NCBI GenBank assembly: GCA_009760855.2
Contig: WPIO01000062.1
Span: forward strand, 386,001-450,000
Length of the DNA: 64,000 nt
Direction of reading: 5' to 3'
DNA from: Cristatella mucedo
Taxonomy: Eukaryota; Bryozoa; Phylactolaemata; Cristatellidae
Shown: positions 51,278 to 62,640 of the stretch, piece after piece
Numbering within the stretch: position 1 is the stretch's first letter
Layout: each line of letters opens with the position of its first letter
Notes under the pieces: model-generated
What the model was told of the DNA's origin: nothing
The model's input: the letters and a program-made list of their open reading frames with translations, nothing else
Database searches by the model: none
Position numbers and translations under genes: made by a program

Positions 51278-52232
51278 GTAGAAAAATTTCTTGAAAATAA
51301 ATGACGATAAAATTGAACTGCTGCTCATAGGACACCCTAAGCGTGTGGCTGGATTAGAACTACTTGCTCTTCTAATAGGTGATGCTGTTGTGCGACCATC
51401 ACCACGTGTTCGAAAGTTAGGTGTCGTTTTTGAAAGCTGCCTACATTTTAAAAGCTTCGCTAAGAAGACTGCTTCTATGGCTAGCATTAACGTTCGATCC
51501 ATATCTAAGAAAAGGAGCAGTCTTCCACGGTGGCTTGCAAAAAATTGAACTAGCTCTTTAGTACTGTCTCGGCTTGATTATTGTAATTCCCATTTGGCTG
51601 GGCAACCAAAAACGGCAACTAGGCCACTGCAAATGGCTATGAATATGGCTGCAAGGCTAATTTGCAAATGACAGAGGTTTGACCACGTGTCTCCTTTGCT
51701 AAAAGAGCTAGAATTGCTGCCGGTTGATCAGTCGGATATAGAGAAAAGTTCTTACGCTGACCCACAAGGCCCGCTACAGCTTGGCTCCTCCATACCTAGA
51801 TGAACTGCTACACCAGTTTCAGTCGCCTTGTGCCCGCAGGTCCTGTATGGACAATAAATTAGCTGTTCCATTCCTCCGCTTAAAGAACGTTGGTGACAGA
51901 AGCTTTAGCTCTGCAGGTCCTAGGCTGTGGAGCTCTCTTCCACGATTCTTACACAACGATCACTACTCTCCTGCTGCCGACTATGGCTCATCCTTTTCAG
52001 CGGTCCTGAGCTGCTACTTCCATGCTACCCAATACCTCAACTGCGCTACTGACTCTGCTATGCTACCCACTTTTTCTTGGTTGCGTGAGATGAAGTCTTT
52101 GGCTTCCGAATGTTGGCTACCGAATGCGTACCGAAAGCCGCTAAGGCTGTGAGTTGGCTATACAAAACTCTCCTGCGTAACACCCACATAGTCTTTGTGG
52201 TTTTATGGAGTTACAGACGAGATGCATTACAT
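51278..52232 (+). mobile_element. LINE-B, 0.95 kb copy
   Basis: A plus-strand copy with KINDDKIELLLIGHPKRVA, LGVVFESCLHFKSFAKK, then PRLWSSLPRFLHNDHYSPAA and the 3' end GTTACAGACGAGATGCATTA. It contains frameshifts and lies in the intergenic region. Confidence 0.82.
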
Positions 52233-53954
52233 ATGGCAAACGCTGGGTTCGACTGGCGGGTCTGACCGGCCTGCTTGATTGCCGCAAACATGCCAGCTAT
52301 CGTGGTAAAGTTCTGTTGATGTTAGTTTTATAGCATTGATGTATTAGTGAAGATGCTTATGCGATGCATAATGCTGTCGTTTTCTATAGATTGCATTCAT
52401 ATTAGCTCTCTTTCCTTCACTATCGAGTCAAATGCCAGCCATCGGTATCTTGCTATCTCGGTATGTTATGTAACATCTCCGATAATTGCGATACGATCTA
52501 CTTGATATTTTGAATGCATGATTGTTTGTACGTACACATCATTCTAGCCGCAAAGTTGTGTGAAATAATTTGAGTGACTCTGGCACTGTATTGATCGTGT
52601 GCATGCTTTAAATTATCAGTTGACTTCAAGAATGTTTTCATAAGAATTGTCCTCGGAACGGTTAAATTGTACAGATGGCCAGTTTGCATCCAAGCGACGT
52701 AAAATTCGGAATATATGCTAACCTTGACCAGTTCTACAGAAGCCCAGGTTGTAAGGACAGTCGGTGTCGAAGTAAAGCTGCACATGTCCCTAATGTCCCT
52801 GAACTTGGATTTTAGAGAAGCATGCATAGTTGACACGTCAAATATTTTTTTAGATGTGCCTCCTGTAGAATAGTTTTCTGAAACTTTGAGGGCATAAGTA
52901 TATTTTAAAGTGCGTGGTGTTGAATCTGTTGATTTTACTCAAAAAAACAATTTTTTTAAACCAGGAAAAAAGTGACCCTGACTTTAGCATATCATGAATC
53001 AAAATGACAGCGATGGTTACATCAAAAGGTAGACAATATCGCCCTTATTGTTTGGGCCAATTTTCATGCCGATTGTTATATTATTATTTGAGAAACACCA
53101 ATAAATGTGCCGTGAGGGAGAGAAATCCTATAGGGTGGGGGCATAACTCCCCACTCCTCGGCAGCCATCACCCGACAATCCCCCTCGAGGAATTACAGGA
53201 GAGCCTTAAATTGCTTTTCCAGAGAAACGAGCTCGACTACATGTACCATACTTCAGTTGCTTGCTGCAACGAAAGCTTCAGCGAATGCCCCTTTTAGTGG
53301 CTCTCACTGGCTGCTCTCTTTTGACAAATATGTGTGCCAAGAACTGCGTGTTCCCTAGCCGGAGCAACCGGAAGCCTTGAAGGCTCATTGCACTCTTCTT
53401 CTTTGCAGTACACCTAAACTTTATCAATGAAGTTACACGTGGCCCACGTATAAAGGCTTCTGTCATCTTTACCTTTTATGGTGACGTTCCAAAACTAACA
53501 ACGGCTCTTCTGGCATCTAGTGCCGGAGCGTCTGCCTCAATCAGGCACAAACGAGGCCAGCCTAATCGCGAGAAATTTATTTTACTGTCAGCTCGCGCCA
53601 TCCCAGAGTATTTGGCAATAGGGTACGTTTGATATTAGCGGAGTCTCCAGAGTGTCCGACAACTTGACCTCCAATTCGTAATTGTTAGCAGGGACGACTG
53701 GTCGACGAAGAGTCATTAACGCCACACCTGGCCAGGTTAGCTCGATCGTCAATAGCCACCACCTGGGCTGCTAAGACCCTGGCCAGATAGCCCGACTGTC
53801 GGCCACTAGAGCCGCTCTCGCATTTGATCGCAGGTCTGGGCAGGTCGGGACTAGCGACCTGCCCAGATTGAGGTGCAGCCATCCGATCTCGATCTCGCCC
53901 CAGTGATGCGTCAAATCGATTCTCTACAAGGATTGCTACGACTGGTGTATATAC
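52233..53954. other. Intergenic, no gene recognised
   Basis: It includes a GC-richer patch at 53640-53940 with the 13-bp inverted repeat. No domain-bearing frame is seen. Confidence 0.5.
53835..53867. repeat. Perfect 13-bp inverted repeat
   Basis: The left arm TCTGGGCAGGTCG and the right arm CGACCTGCCCAGA flank a 7-base loop. It is GC-rich within a moderately GC-rich intergenic patch. Function unknown. Confidence 0.85.
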
Positions 53955-53961
53955 ATAATTC

Positions 53962-54011
<50 letters not shown>

Positions 54012-54123
54012 CGCCCTAAGAGAACTTAATCTCTATTCAGGCGCTTCGCATATGCCTCGGGGACCTCAGTCAGACCTTGGTCGGGGCGAGCACGTTAACC
54101 GCTAGACCAAACCGCTCGGCGTA
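53955..54123 (-). mobile_element. tRNA-derived SINE (family S2)
   Basis: A minus-strand copy of the same family: GCCGAGCGGTTTGGTCTAGC, a region lacking the box B segment, then GCGCCTGAATAGAGATTAAG and TTCTCTTAGGGCGCTATATA, running into a (TA)n end of about 50 bp. The loss of box B suggests an inactive copy. Confidence 0.78.
53963..54010. repeat. (TA)n microsatellite
   Basis: About 24 TA units forming the end of a minus-strand S2 SINE. Confidence 0.95.
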
Positions 54124-54784
54124 TAGCTGTAGCCTAGTTATAAGCCACCTCATTGTTGCATGTATAGGCAGGACTTTTATCAGATGGTGAATGTTCAAAC
54201 GGATGAGCCAACCGCTGCGTACCGACCTCAACGCAACCACTAGATTGCATTGGTTGTATTTTACTTGTCCAAAGCAGCATCGTTTGCTGTTCAATACGAA
54301 CGCCGCCCGCTGTTACAAACGTGGTGTAGGACTTCCAAGTCGGTACTGAACGAGGCTGCAAACAGAGACCCCGTAAACGGTGCTAGTCTCAGACGGTGTG
54401 TAACGGTAAGCGCATGAATCGTGTAGCACGACAAGCAACTTGTAGGTGCAGCAACGATGCACGCAAGTGAAAGTATCGGGAACACGGCAGCGTCGAAGAA
54501 AAGCTCGTAGCGTAGCATAAACAGTTCATATCTGTAATGTAGACTAGTCTATTTTACTGCAACTGAGGTTTACGGGAGTTCAACAGCGGCCATGAGGCCA
54601 CGACGCACACCGAGGGCTCGGCGGTCTGTCGCTCAAATCAGCACTAACGTCACGTGCAACTCCGAAAGCGCAACTTACTGCTATCTCTCGTGAGACTTTA
54701 TTCTCTGTAGGGGCTCGTTAAGGTAGGCGCTAAACAGTTTCGCCGAACGCTGAAAATACAGAAAACGGGCTGCGTGGAGTTATC
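54124..54784. other. Intergenic, nothing recognised
   Basis: The overlapping short minus-strand frames have no recognisable domain. Confidence 0.5.
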
Positions 54785-55672
54785 TGTTTTTTAACTTTGT
54801 TTGAAAGTTATTATTCAGAAGATTACGTGACGTCAGTCAGTAGTGAGTTCCAAGCTTTGGGAATGCATTGTGAGGGATTTAAGGTTAGCTTAAACGCACA
54901 AGTAGTCGACCGGAGTCAGAAGATTGGGTAGTGCAGCGGGAGGTCTGATCTAAAACTCTTTCAAATAGTTAGGCTGGGTCAAGTGAATTTAGAGACCTTA
55001 AGGTGACACATTTCGAAGTTAATATGCTATTTTATAGGCTGCCGATGCAGCTTAGAGAGTAGCAATGTAAAGTGGCATTCGCAAATGGTAAGCGCAGCTG
55101 TTGAGTTTTGCAACAACTGTAAAGGTAACATTGCACGTTAAGAAAGACCTAAATGTAGTGAGCTGCAGAAGTCTCGTTGAGAAGTCACGAATGCACCTAC
55201 TAGCTTGGCCGCGGTGTACTTATCCAAGCCGGCCGAATTGTTTTCAATGTTACGTAGGTAGGCAGACTTGACTGTGGAGCTGAAGTTTACACCTAGCGAA
55301 ATGTCATTTTTGAAGAGGAAACCTAAATTCTGGGGAAAGGCTATGTGAAATATGCTGGTAGAGCCGGTTTGGAGATTGGGCTTTTCAGGTTCTGAGAACA
55401 CACTTGGTTTGCCCATAATTATTAAGTTGGTTGTGTCGTCATTAAATTTCAGAAAGCTTGCTGCCATCCTAGCTAGTGCGAATGGCAGTAATGCAGACTA
55501 GTAGTTGGCTGAAAGAGTTTGAACTGCTGAAAGCAGGGAAAGATCAAAGCACAATTACAGATGCGTGTCGTCTGCAATACGAAAGCCTAGATCGCTGGCA
55601 AATAGATCGGCCAAAGGTAGAGTATACACTGAGAAAAATAGCGGACCTAAAACAGATTCCTCAAAAACTCCA
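54785..55672 (-). mobile_element. LINE-A, old internal fragment
   Basis: A minus-strand diverged LINE-A piece with readable stretches AASFLKFNDDTTNLIIMGKP and NLGFLFKNDISLG, then the C-terminal block. The 3' tail is missing and the frames are broken. Confidence 0.7.
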
Positions 55673-56507
55673 TTCCTCAAAGGCCCGCTGAATAATCGTT
55701 TTCTATTGACATTTACTCTCTAAATTTTCCTACCATGGCTTCCGTTATGTCTTCGAGAGCACGCATGAACTCTAGATTAGCATTTTTAAAACTGTGAGAG
55801 GCAATTTATCTTTAACGCAATATGTAACGTGCTATTGGAAATTCGGAGGTGATTAGGGATATCAATACCCAGTGATCTAGCTATCCCAGACGCCTAGAAG
55901 TAAGAATTCCATCTAAGCTTCACCGTAGGACGGTGAAATATCATTGCAATCGAAACAATTTCTGAACTCAGATTTTCCCCGCCGAGCTCGACTAGCGTAA
56001 GTAGTATAGTCCCGATCCGAAACATCTTCGGTAAGGATGGCACTTTACTACATCGAAGGTCAAGGGGCGGAGGTTGGAATGAACGGGGCTATGCTACTGG
56101 TACAGATTTCGCACTAGCATTGCCGGGATGCAAGGTAGCACTATGAAAGAAGTATGTAAAGAATTCATTAAAAATATTTTGCCCGGCTCATTGCTCCAAT
56201 GGGCTGTGCCAGTACCCGCTACCGGTGCACATCATAACTTTCTACATACGACTATCGAACCTCCCTAGTCTCTTGATGCATGCAGTTTACCAGCTAAAGT
56301 TGTCGTCGGTTACATCATTAGCGTTACTGATACTTTCCTAGCGGCTCTCTTGCCTCTGTGGCTGCTATTGCCGTGTCTGCGAACACATATATCTCACAAC
56401 TGTTAAAGCTTGAATTACTAAGATGGCACGGCGTCTGAATAGAGAAATGCCCCCCCCTGTCCTTACTAATTCGGTGGCCGTATGAAAGCGTCGCGGTTTT
56501 ACAAGCA
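55673..56507. other. Intergenic, nothing recognised
   Basis: Sequence between a LINE-A and a LINE-B fragment with no named feature. Confidence 0.5.
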
Positions 56508-57095
56508 ATGCAATGCAATGTATCTCCATCTGTAATTCCATAAGGCCATACAGACTGTGTGATTGTTACTCGGGAGAGTTTTGTATTTCGCACTCAAAGC
56601 CCAATCCAATTCGATACGCATTCGGTAGTCGACAGACTTCATCTCACTCTACAAAGAGAAACTGAGAAGCATAGCTGATTCTTGAGAGCAGTTGAGGTAG
56701 TGATTAGCATGGAAGCGGTAGCCCGGTAGCTGGAAAGGATGTGCCCCCCCCCAGTCGGTCACAGTAAAGCAGATGTCGTTTCGTAAGAATTGTGAAAGTG
56801 AAGTTCCACAGCTAAGGACCTGCAGAGAAAAACATGCTGTCGCCATCAGTCTGTAAGCGGAGGAGTGGAGCAGCTAATTTATTGCTCATATAGGACCTCA
56901 GGGCACGAGGACGCTGAAATTGGTGCAGCACTTCAGCTAGGTATGAAGGAACCAAGCCGTGGCGACCTTGTGGGTCATCGTAAGAACTTAACTCTGTATC
57001 CGTTGATCAAATGGCAGCCATCGAAGCTCTTTCAGCATAGGAGATACATAGTCAAACCTCTGGGATTTGTAAACCAGTCTTGCAGCCATATTGCC
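56508..57095 (-). mobile_element. LINE-B fragment
   Basis: A minus-strand LINE-B 3' half. It starts on the plus strand with the tail-derived CAATGCAATGCAATGTATCT and continues through the diverged C-terminal block to about 57095. Frames are broken. Confidence 0.72.
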
Positions 57096-57629
57096 GTGGG
57101 TACCCAATGAGGTACTTTTTCTGTCAAGTTTCACCAAGTTCTCAAGATCAACGTAGGATCGACAATTGTAGTACTTCCAAAATTGTTCATCAGCTGGTAA
57201 GTAATTACTAAGTTTTTATATTATTTAATCCTAATAACTCTCAGCCTTTCCGCGGTGAATTTCGAAGCAGCATTAAGTAAGGACGTAAAACAAGTCCTTA
57301 CACAACCGTAGCTCTTCGCTCAGCATTAGTGAGATTTTGCAACATTTAATTGTTTTAATTGCATTTAAAGCGGTCACTGCCTTTTGAGAAATTCTAATGG
57401 TAGCTCGGCCATTTTACTCAAGAAATTTCACAAGACGCCAGAAAAAATGCTAATTCCTGTGAAGCCAATTAAAAATCAAGAATTAAGTGGCTTATTTTGC
57501 TATAAACTTGTAAGCACCTCCTTAATCGTGGAGTGATTTCCGTGACTTGCTGCGACCGTCTGAAAAAGCACCAACGTCAAATTTCAATCCAATACCGCCG
57601 TCGAATTCTTATGGGAGTCGTGCCGAACC
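57096..57629. other. Intergenic spacer between two LINE-B pieces
   Basis: AT-rich sequence without a recognised feature, lying between oppositely oriented LINE-B fragments. Confidence 0.5.
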
Positions 57630-57751
57630 TCATCGAATGCGTACCGAAAGCCACTTAGGCTGTGAGTGCGCTATACAAAACTCTCCTGCGTAACACCCAC
57701 GTGGTCTTTATGACTTTGTGGGGTTACAGACGGAGATACATTACATTATCT
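57630..57751 (+). mobile_element. LINE-B 3' terminal stub
   Basis: A plus-strand fragment matching only the last ~120 bp of LINE-B: GCGTACCGAAAGCCACTTAG, CTCTCCTGCGTAACACCCAC and GATACATTACATTA at the end. Its orientation is opposite to the copy at 56.5-57.1 kb. Confidence 0.75.
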
Positions 57752-58399
57752 GGCTGACGTGACGGCCCCTCCAGCCCGGATATATCGGTTTAGCCTAACG
57801 GCGTTAGGACGTTAAGGAGCGATCGGTCGCCATTGGTTAATTAATTAAAGCAAATCCTTTCTTTGACGAAAGCTCGAAACAGCGTCCTGCCGTGCACAAT
57901 TCCCCGTCTCTGTGCCCCCCCGCCTACTGCTGATCGGCAAGTAGCCAAAATAAAGTCGCGGACGTGCGCGATGCCGTTGCAGGTGGAAGCGGCTTGCTGC
58001 CGTTGTGCGAGGCCTTGAACGCCTACTTTAATCATACACGGACTGGCAGGCCAACCCGCTACGAAGCGGACATTACGAGGTAAACAATAGGTCATCGCGT
58101 GAGCCAGACCGGATTGGCCAGGCGACTGCCGTTCGGGGCTGAAGTGGGACTAGGCAGCCTCGACCGGTTCCTACCATCTCCAAAGCTGTCTGGCTAAACA
58201 ATGATGGCACCGAAACTCAAGGGACTGCATTCTTTAGAATTCCAGATAGAAAGCCACGAATTACAAAACTACCTCGCAGGCTACTACTGCCGCAAAGCGC
58301 TCGCCGGCACAGTCATCGCAGGTGCCGGCTCGGATCTCAGGCTTAGCCGGCGTGTGCACCGTCACCCTTGACCTCTTTACCCGCAGTATCGTATCGGTT
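57752..58399. other. Intergenic, upstream of YAP
   Basis: A relatively GC-rich stretch. The 84-codon minus-strand frame at 57841-58095 is not recognised. Confidence 0.5.
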
Positions 58400-58916
58400 A
58401 GCCTGGCATGTTAGAGTGTAAGTCGCTAAAGGCATGTCTAAAAATAAGCGCGCAAATCAAAACTTGGGAAATCATAAAACGCTTCAAGCTCCTAGCACAA
58501 GTCCCGTACAACGTAAGCGTGCTCAGGCGGCGACGGCGGCGCAGTGCACTTGGGGCATAGGTCACGCCCCTAGCCGGCTCAACTGTGCTGTTGTACATCG
58601 CGTAGTAAACGATGCACATGACTCGATTCATCAGAAGATGAATTTCATAAGCATGTTTGAGCTCCTTAATTTCACTTAAATGCTAATTTCGCCTACCAAC
58701 AATAGAGAGGAAGCGACCTACTTTCTCGCGGAGACGTATGCCTGGGCGGTGCTTCGGTGTGCAACAAGTAATGAGCCCCTGCCCTGTATGAAACTAATGG
58801 TATGGCAGTATTCGGACGTTTCTTCTGACGGGCGCGTCGTGAAATAGCGCACTTCGCTGGACTGGTCGGTTCACTGAATAGCGCTTCGAGCTTGGCCGCG
58901 GTAGCGCTGTCCTGAC
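58400..58916 (+). promoter_or_regulatory. Presumed YAP 5' UTR and promoter region
   Basis: A stretch rich in CG dinucleotides upstream of the YAP start, with several GGCGG/CCGCG-like motifs (CAGGCGGCGACGGCGGCGC at 58525). The small open frame at 58434-58679 is not recognised. The promoter assignment is by position and composition only. Confidence 0.4.
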
Positions 58917-59356
58917 ATGGCAGAGGAGGACACGATTACTCAAAAAATTTCGGACAACCAAGTCGTTCATGTCCGTCAGAGCTCCCAGCAGGACATGGAT
59001 GAACTGTTCAAGCGTTCGCTTGCCAAGCAGGACAAGAAAAGCGGCTGGCACGATAAGAACCTTCCGCAGTCATTCTTTAAAGAGCCTCACAGTAGGGAAG
59101 CCAGTATCGACGAAGGGAGCTTCGGTGGCGTGGGCTTTGGAATGATGAAGCAACCGCAGACGCAGGCTCAGCATGTGAGAGGTAATAGCTGCCCGGCTGC
59201 GATGTCTACGCTGGCTGTGCCAAGGATGCCAGCATCTCAACACCGAAGAACAAACAGCTTAGAAGGTATCCTTGATGAGAGAAGCTTGGAGGCGGTGAGT
59301 CTTCCGCCTGGCTGGGAGCAGGCGTACACGCCTGATGGCAAGACCTATTTTATCAA
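58917..59356 (+). CDS. YAP1: Yorkie/YAP orthologue, first coding exon
   Basis: YAP/Yorkie is the transcriptional coactivator of the Hippo pathway. It binds TEAD factors in the nucleus and is held in the cytoplasm by LATS phosphorylation and 14-3-3. Residues 15-20 (QVVHVR), the helix DMDELF at 26-31 and the loop NLPQSFFKEP at 48-57 match the YAP TEAD-binding segment, including the Ser and Phe-Phe that correspond to human S94, F95 and F96. HxRxxS motifs end at S23, S63, S91 and S114. S91 sits in HVRGNSCP, the equivalent of the S127 14-3-3 site. The first half of a WW domain follows (LPPGWEQAYTPDGKTYFI). The ATG context is GACATGG and an in-frame TAG lies at 58902-58904. The donor ATCAA|GTAAGA (phase 2) predicts Asn next. 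The rest of the gene lies beyond 64000. TAZ would be the alternative, but most invertebrates have only one family member. Confidence 0.93.
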
Positions 59357-61639
59357 GTAAGAATGATGCGCGATGCGTTCGTTATCTACGCGCGTGGGTT
59401 AGGGTGTTCAAGCGTAGCTGTGCGGTTTATGTCCGCTGACACCCTCGTCTCTGTCGAAGGAGCTCTTTGACCGGTGATGATGCCGAGTGATGACTCCCTC
59501 TTGGGCACTCACAGATGGCTTGCCATCGATACCTTAGTCATCTAGTCTTCAAGGCTGATTCAATGGCGTGCGCGGATGTCGCCCAGCTCTGCTTGCCGAT
59601 GCCCCTTTTCTCAGTGGAAGTTCTACCTATCGCGCTCCTTACATTTTGACCCCAGCTGCTCGCGGGTGGCTTGTACTGCCCGATGCATTTCGTTGGACCA
59701 AGTGTGGCCGGGAGGCACGCAGGATGCTTCTAAGCGTATTTTGAATTCAAAACGAGTAATCGTGGGCTGGAAATGAATTACCTACTTATTGCACATTGAT
59801 GCCTATACTTATTTTACCGTGGCGGGTGTTCACCGCTGGGGCAGCTTGCAGACCGGACGCAAATAATGGTCCAGTGAATAATCATGCCGAGAAAAATGAG
59901 TTGCTGCCCGCTGCTAGGTGGCTCGTGGCTTGGGCATGGTTTGACTTGACTTTGGTCATCCAGCTGGTTGCCTGGCCGAAAGACAGCTTCTGTGTACCTG
60001 ACTATTAAATCCTTAATGTGAATTTTTGACCGTTCACTCTTAGACGGTTAGTTCACGTAATTCGAACCAACTCCTAATAGTCGGTTGATATGTGAAGAGG
60101 AAATATTGCCTACTGTCTAGGCAGATACGTTGCTAGATAATTTGTACTGATGGGTATATGAGTGTATTGCTTTGATTATGATAAGGCGATGCTGGGTGGC
60201 TACTACAGGTTTCATCGTGCCTCTTGCCATCAGGAGGCATCAATATTGAGCTTGGTTTCCCTTGTCAGAATGGACGATTTCTTAGGGTATCATCTCATCT
60301 GCATCCGACGCAAGCTTCAGTTAAACTGCTAGCTTTAGTTATACTATTTCTGTTGAGGAACTGCTTGTTGAGCCCTGTCTGTCGAGGAACCACTGTCCAG
60401 ACTGGTTTTATGTATCGAAGCATTGCGAGCCTGCTTCTCAAATAGTCTATTGTCTGCTGGCATTCCTTTGCCGTTTACTGGCATGTTTGCCCCTCACGAA
60501 AGAAAAGCTATCCTTTTACGACCACCCGAAGGCATGCCTGTCGTGTATTACTAGTGCTGACACGATGTAACGTTCTGTGTTGTTGTCTCGTCAATAGATG
60601 TTTGTTTTTAGTCATCGGTGCTGGGCGATGTGATCTGACGCTCAGCAGGCTTTCACCATACAAATGTCCACATAACTCTGAGCACAGGATCAAAGAGCAA
60701 TCTAAGAACCAAATATTAGCTGACCGGGCTAAAAATCGCCTGTCGTGTAGATGTGACTGTAAATATTCTGCGTTAGTCGATGCATAAACCATGGAACGAG
60801 CCTTGATTTTGACATAGTTTGTATCTCAAAAACAAAACAGCAAAAAGTACACTGACCTAGTGCACTAAAGAAACCTTTCCATTACGGATGAATTGCTCTA
60901 AGATACTGCTCCGTATTTGACTGTCGACTTTATTAGTCATGATTTGGTAGAGGTAGAAGATAGGCCAGCAGCCGGGTGCTGGCCGGTAGGGTTGTCAATC
61001 AAAGGATGGTATATCTTAAATGGGCTGATAAGTTATTCCTGACATCGCGATAGCACACAGCAAGCTTGGCCTAAGATAGTTTTAGAGTAAATCCCGAAAC
61101 AGCTGTGATATCAGGCTGGATGGTCGAGGTGCTGACTTTGTGTGAGTAGCACAGAGAAGCAGCTATGGGTGTTGCAACCCAAACGCCCCCTGCTTCTTGA
61201 CTATCAGAGCAATCCTATCTCTGTAATGCAGTGTCGGTTCTTGGTCTGGCCCCAGCCAGCTTTTGCAGACGAAACAGAAGAAACAAATGGGCAGCCAACC
61301 ACATGGCAAAAGTCGTCTTAGTAATGCAATGGCTGCCTGCTTTGGTATGGTGTTTTGGCTGTTTATATGCTTTATTTGACATTCACTGCCTAGCCGGTGT
61401 TCCTGTAGCCTCTTTGGGCCTGTGTGGGAAGCTGTATTTGCAAATTCCAGCTGCACCCTCAAGACTCAGGGAGGTTTTATCACTTGTTGTTTTATCACGA
61501 AATGATCCAGGTGCATTGGTTGAGTGACATTTGTGTAGTCCTATAGATACTTTTACTTCGTGTGCCACACATTTGTGCCTGTTGTACCTTAAGGAGTACA
61601 TGAGTTCTGATGCCTACAGCTGTTCGCATACTATCGCCA
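59357..61639 (+). other. YAP first intron, left part
   Basis: It begins at the GTAAGA donor. I looked for the second half of the WW domain (expected to start H-x-D/N-x-x-T-x-x-T-W) and did not see it. Confidence 0.6.
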
Positions 61640-62640
61640 GGAAGTATTAATAATACTAATGCTAATAATAAATTTGTATAGCACCCTCAGAGAAGTAAAT
61701 CTCTTTCTAGGCACTTTACATATGCTGCAAAGGAAGCCTCTCAATATTGGTGGTGATAACATGACAGTGTCAGAACATATAAGCACACAAAGGACAGTTC
61801 ACGATGATCTAGCAAAAGCTTTGAGGAAAAGGCAATTTTAACTTATTTTTAAAAGTCGTCATCTCAGTGGATGTCGACATCAGTTGGGAATGAGTTCCGG
61901 GTTTGGGAGCATATGAACTAAATGTAAGGTCTCCAAAGGATTTGAGGTTGTTTTGAGGCTCAGCCAAGTGACTTTAGTCAGAAGAGAGGGTGGTGCAATG
62001 CCTAGCCTGATTTGGAAGTAGTTTTGATAGGTCGGCTGGAGCAAGAGAATAAAAGGACCTTAGAATGAGTGACACAACCTTGAAGTCTATGATAGGGTCC
62101 CAGTGCAGGCCTATGAGAGTGGTGTAATTGGTAACTGCAACTTTCATAACAGACAGGCCTAACAGCCGAGTTTTGCACTAACTATAAGCTCCTTATTGCT
62201 CAAGCCAGAAAGAAGACCCGTGAGTAGTGAGTTACAAAAGAAGGGTTACAATTGTTTTATTATTAAGTTATAAATGCATGAGCGAACTTGGATGTAGTAT
62301 TCTTGTCTTAAGCTGGCCGGATTTTTTGCAACGTTACATAGCTGGAAGTAAGCAGACTTGACCATAGAGCTAATGTGGTCATCTAGTGACAGATCACTTT
62401 GGAACAGGACATCTAGATTGCATAAAGATTCTATCGGAGATATGTTGGCTTAACCCATCTCAATTGATAGGTTGTCCAATTTCTGGGTTATGCTAGGTTT
62501 CCCCATGACTAGTAAGTTGGTTGTATCGTTATTCATTTTAAGAAAGTTTACTGCCACCCTAGTGCAAATGTCAGCAATGCATGCAGCAAGGGGAGTTAAG
62601 AGAGTTGGCATGCTAGAAGGCTAGGAAGAATCAGAGCAAC
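61640..62640 (-). mobile_element. LINE-A in the YAP intron
   Basis: A minus-strand LINE-A copy. On the plus strand it begins with an AAT-rich end, then TATAGCACCCTCAGAGAAG...CTTTCTAGGCACTTTACAT (the tail hairpin), the 3' UTR and a frame-broken coding region ending near 62640. It lies antisense in the first YAP intron. Confidence 0.78.

Noticed and set aside
58434-58679. 81-codon plus-strand frame upstream of YAP
   Set aside because: No recognisable domain. It is more likely promoter or 5' UTR sequence than a protein, though I cannot exclude an upstream ORF.
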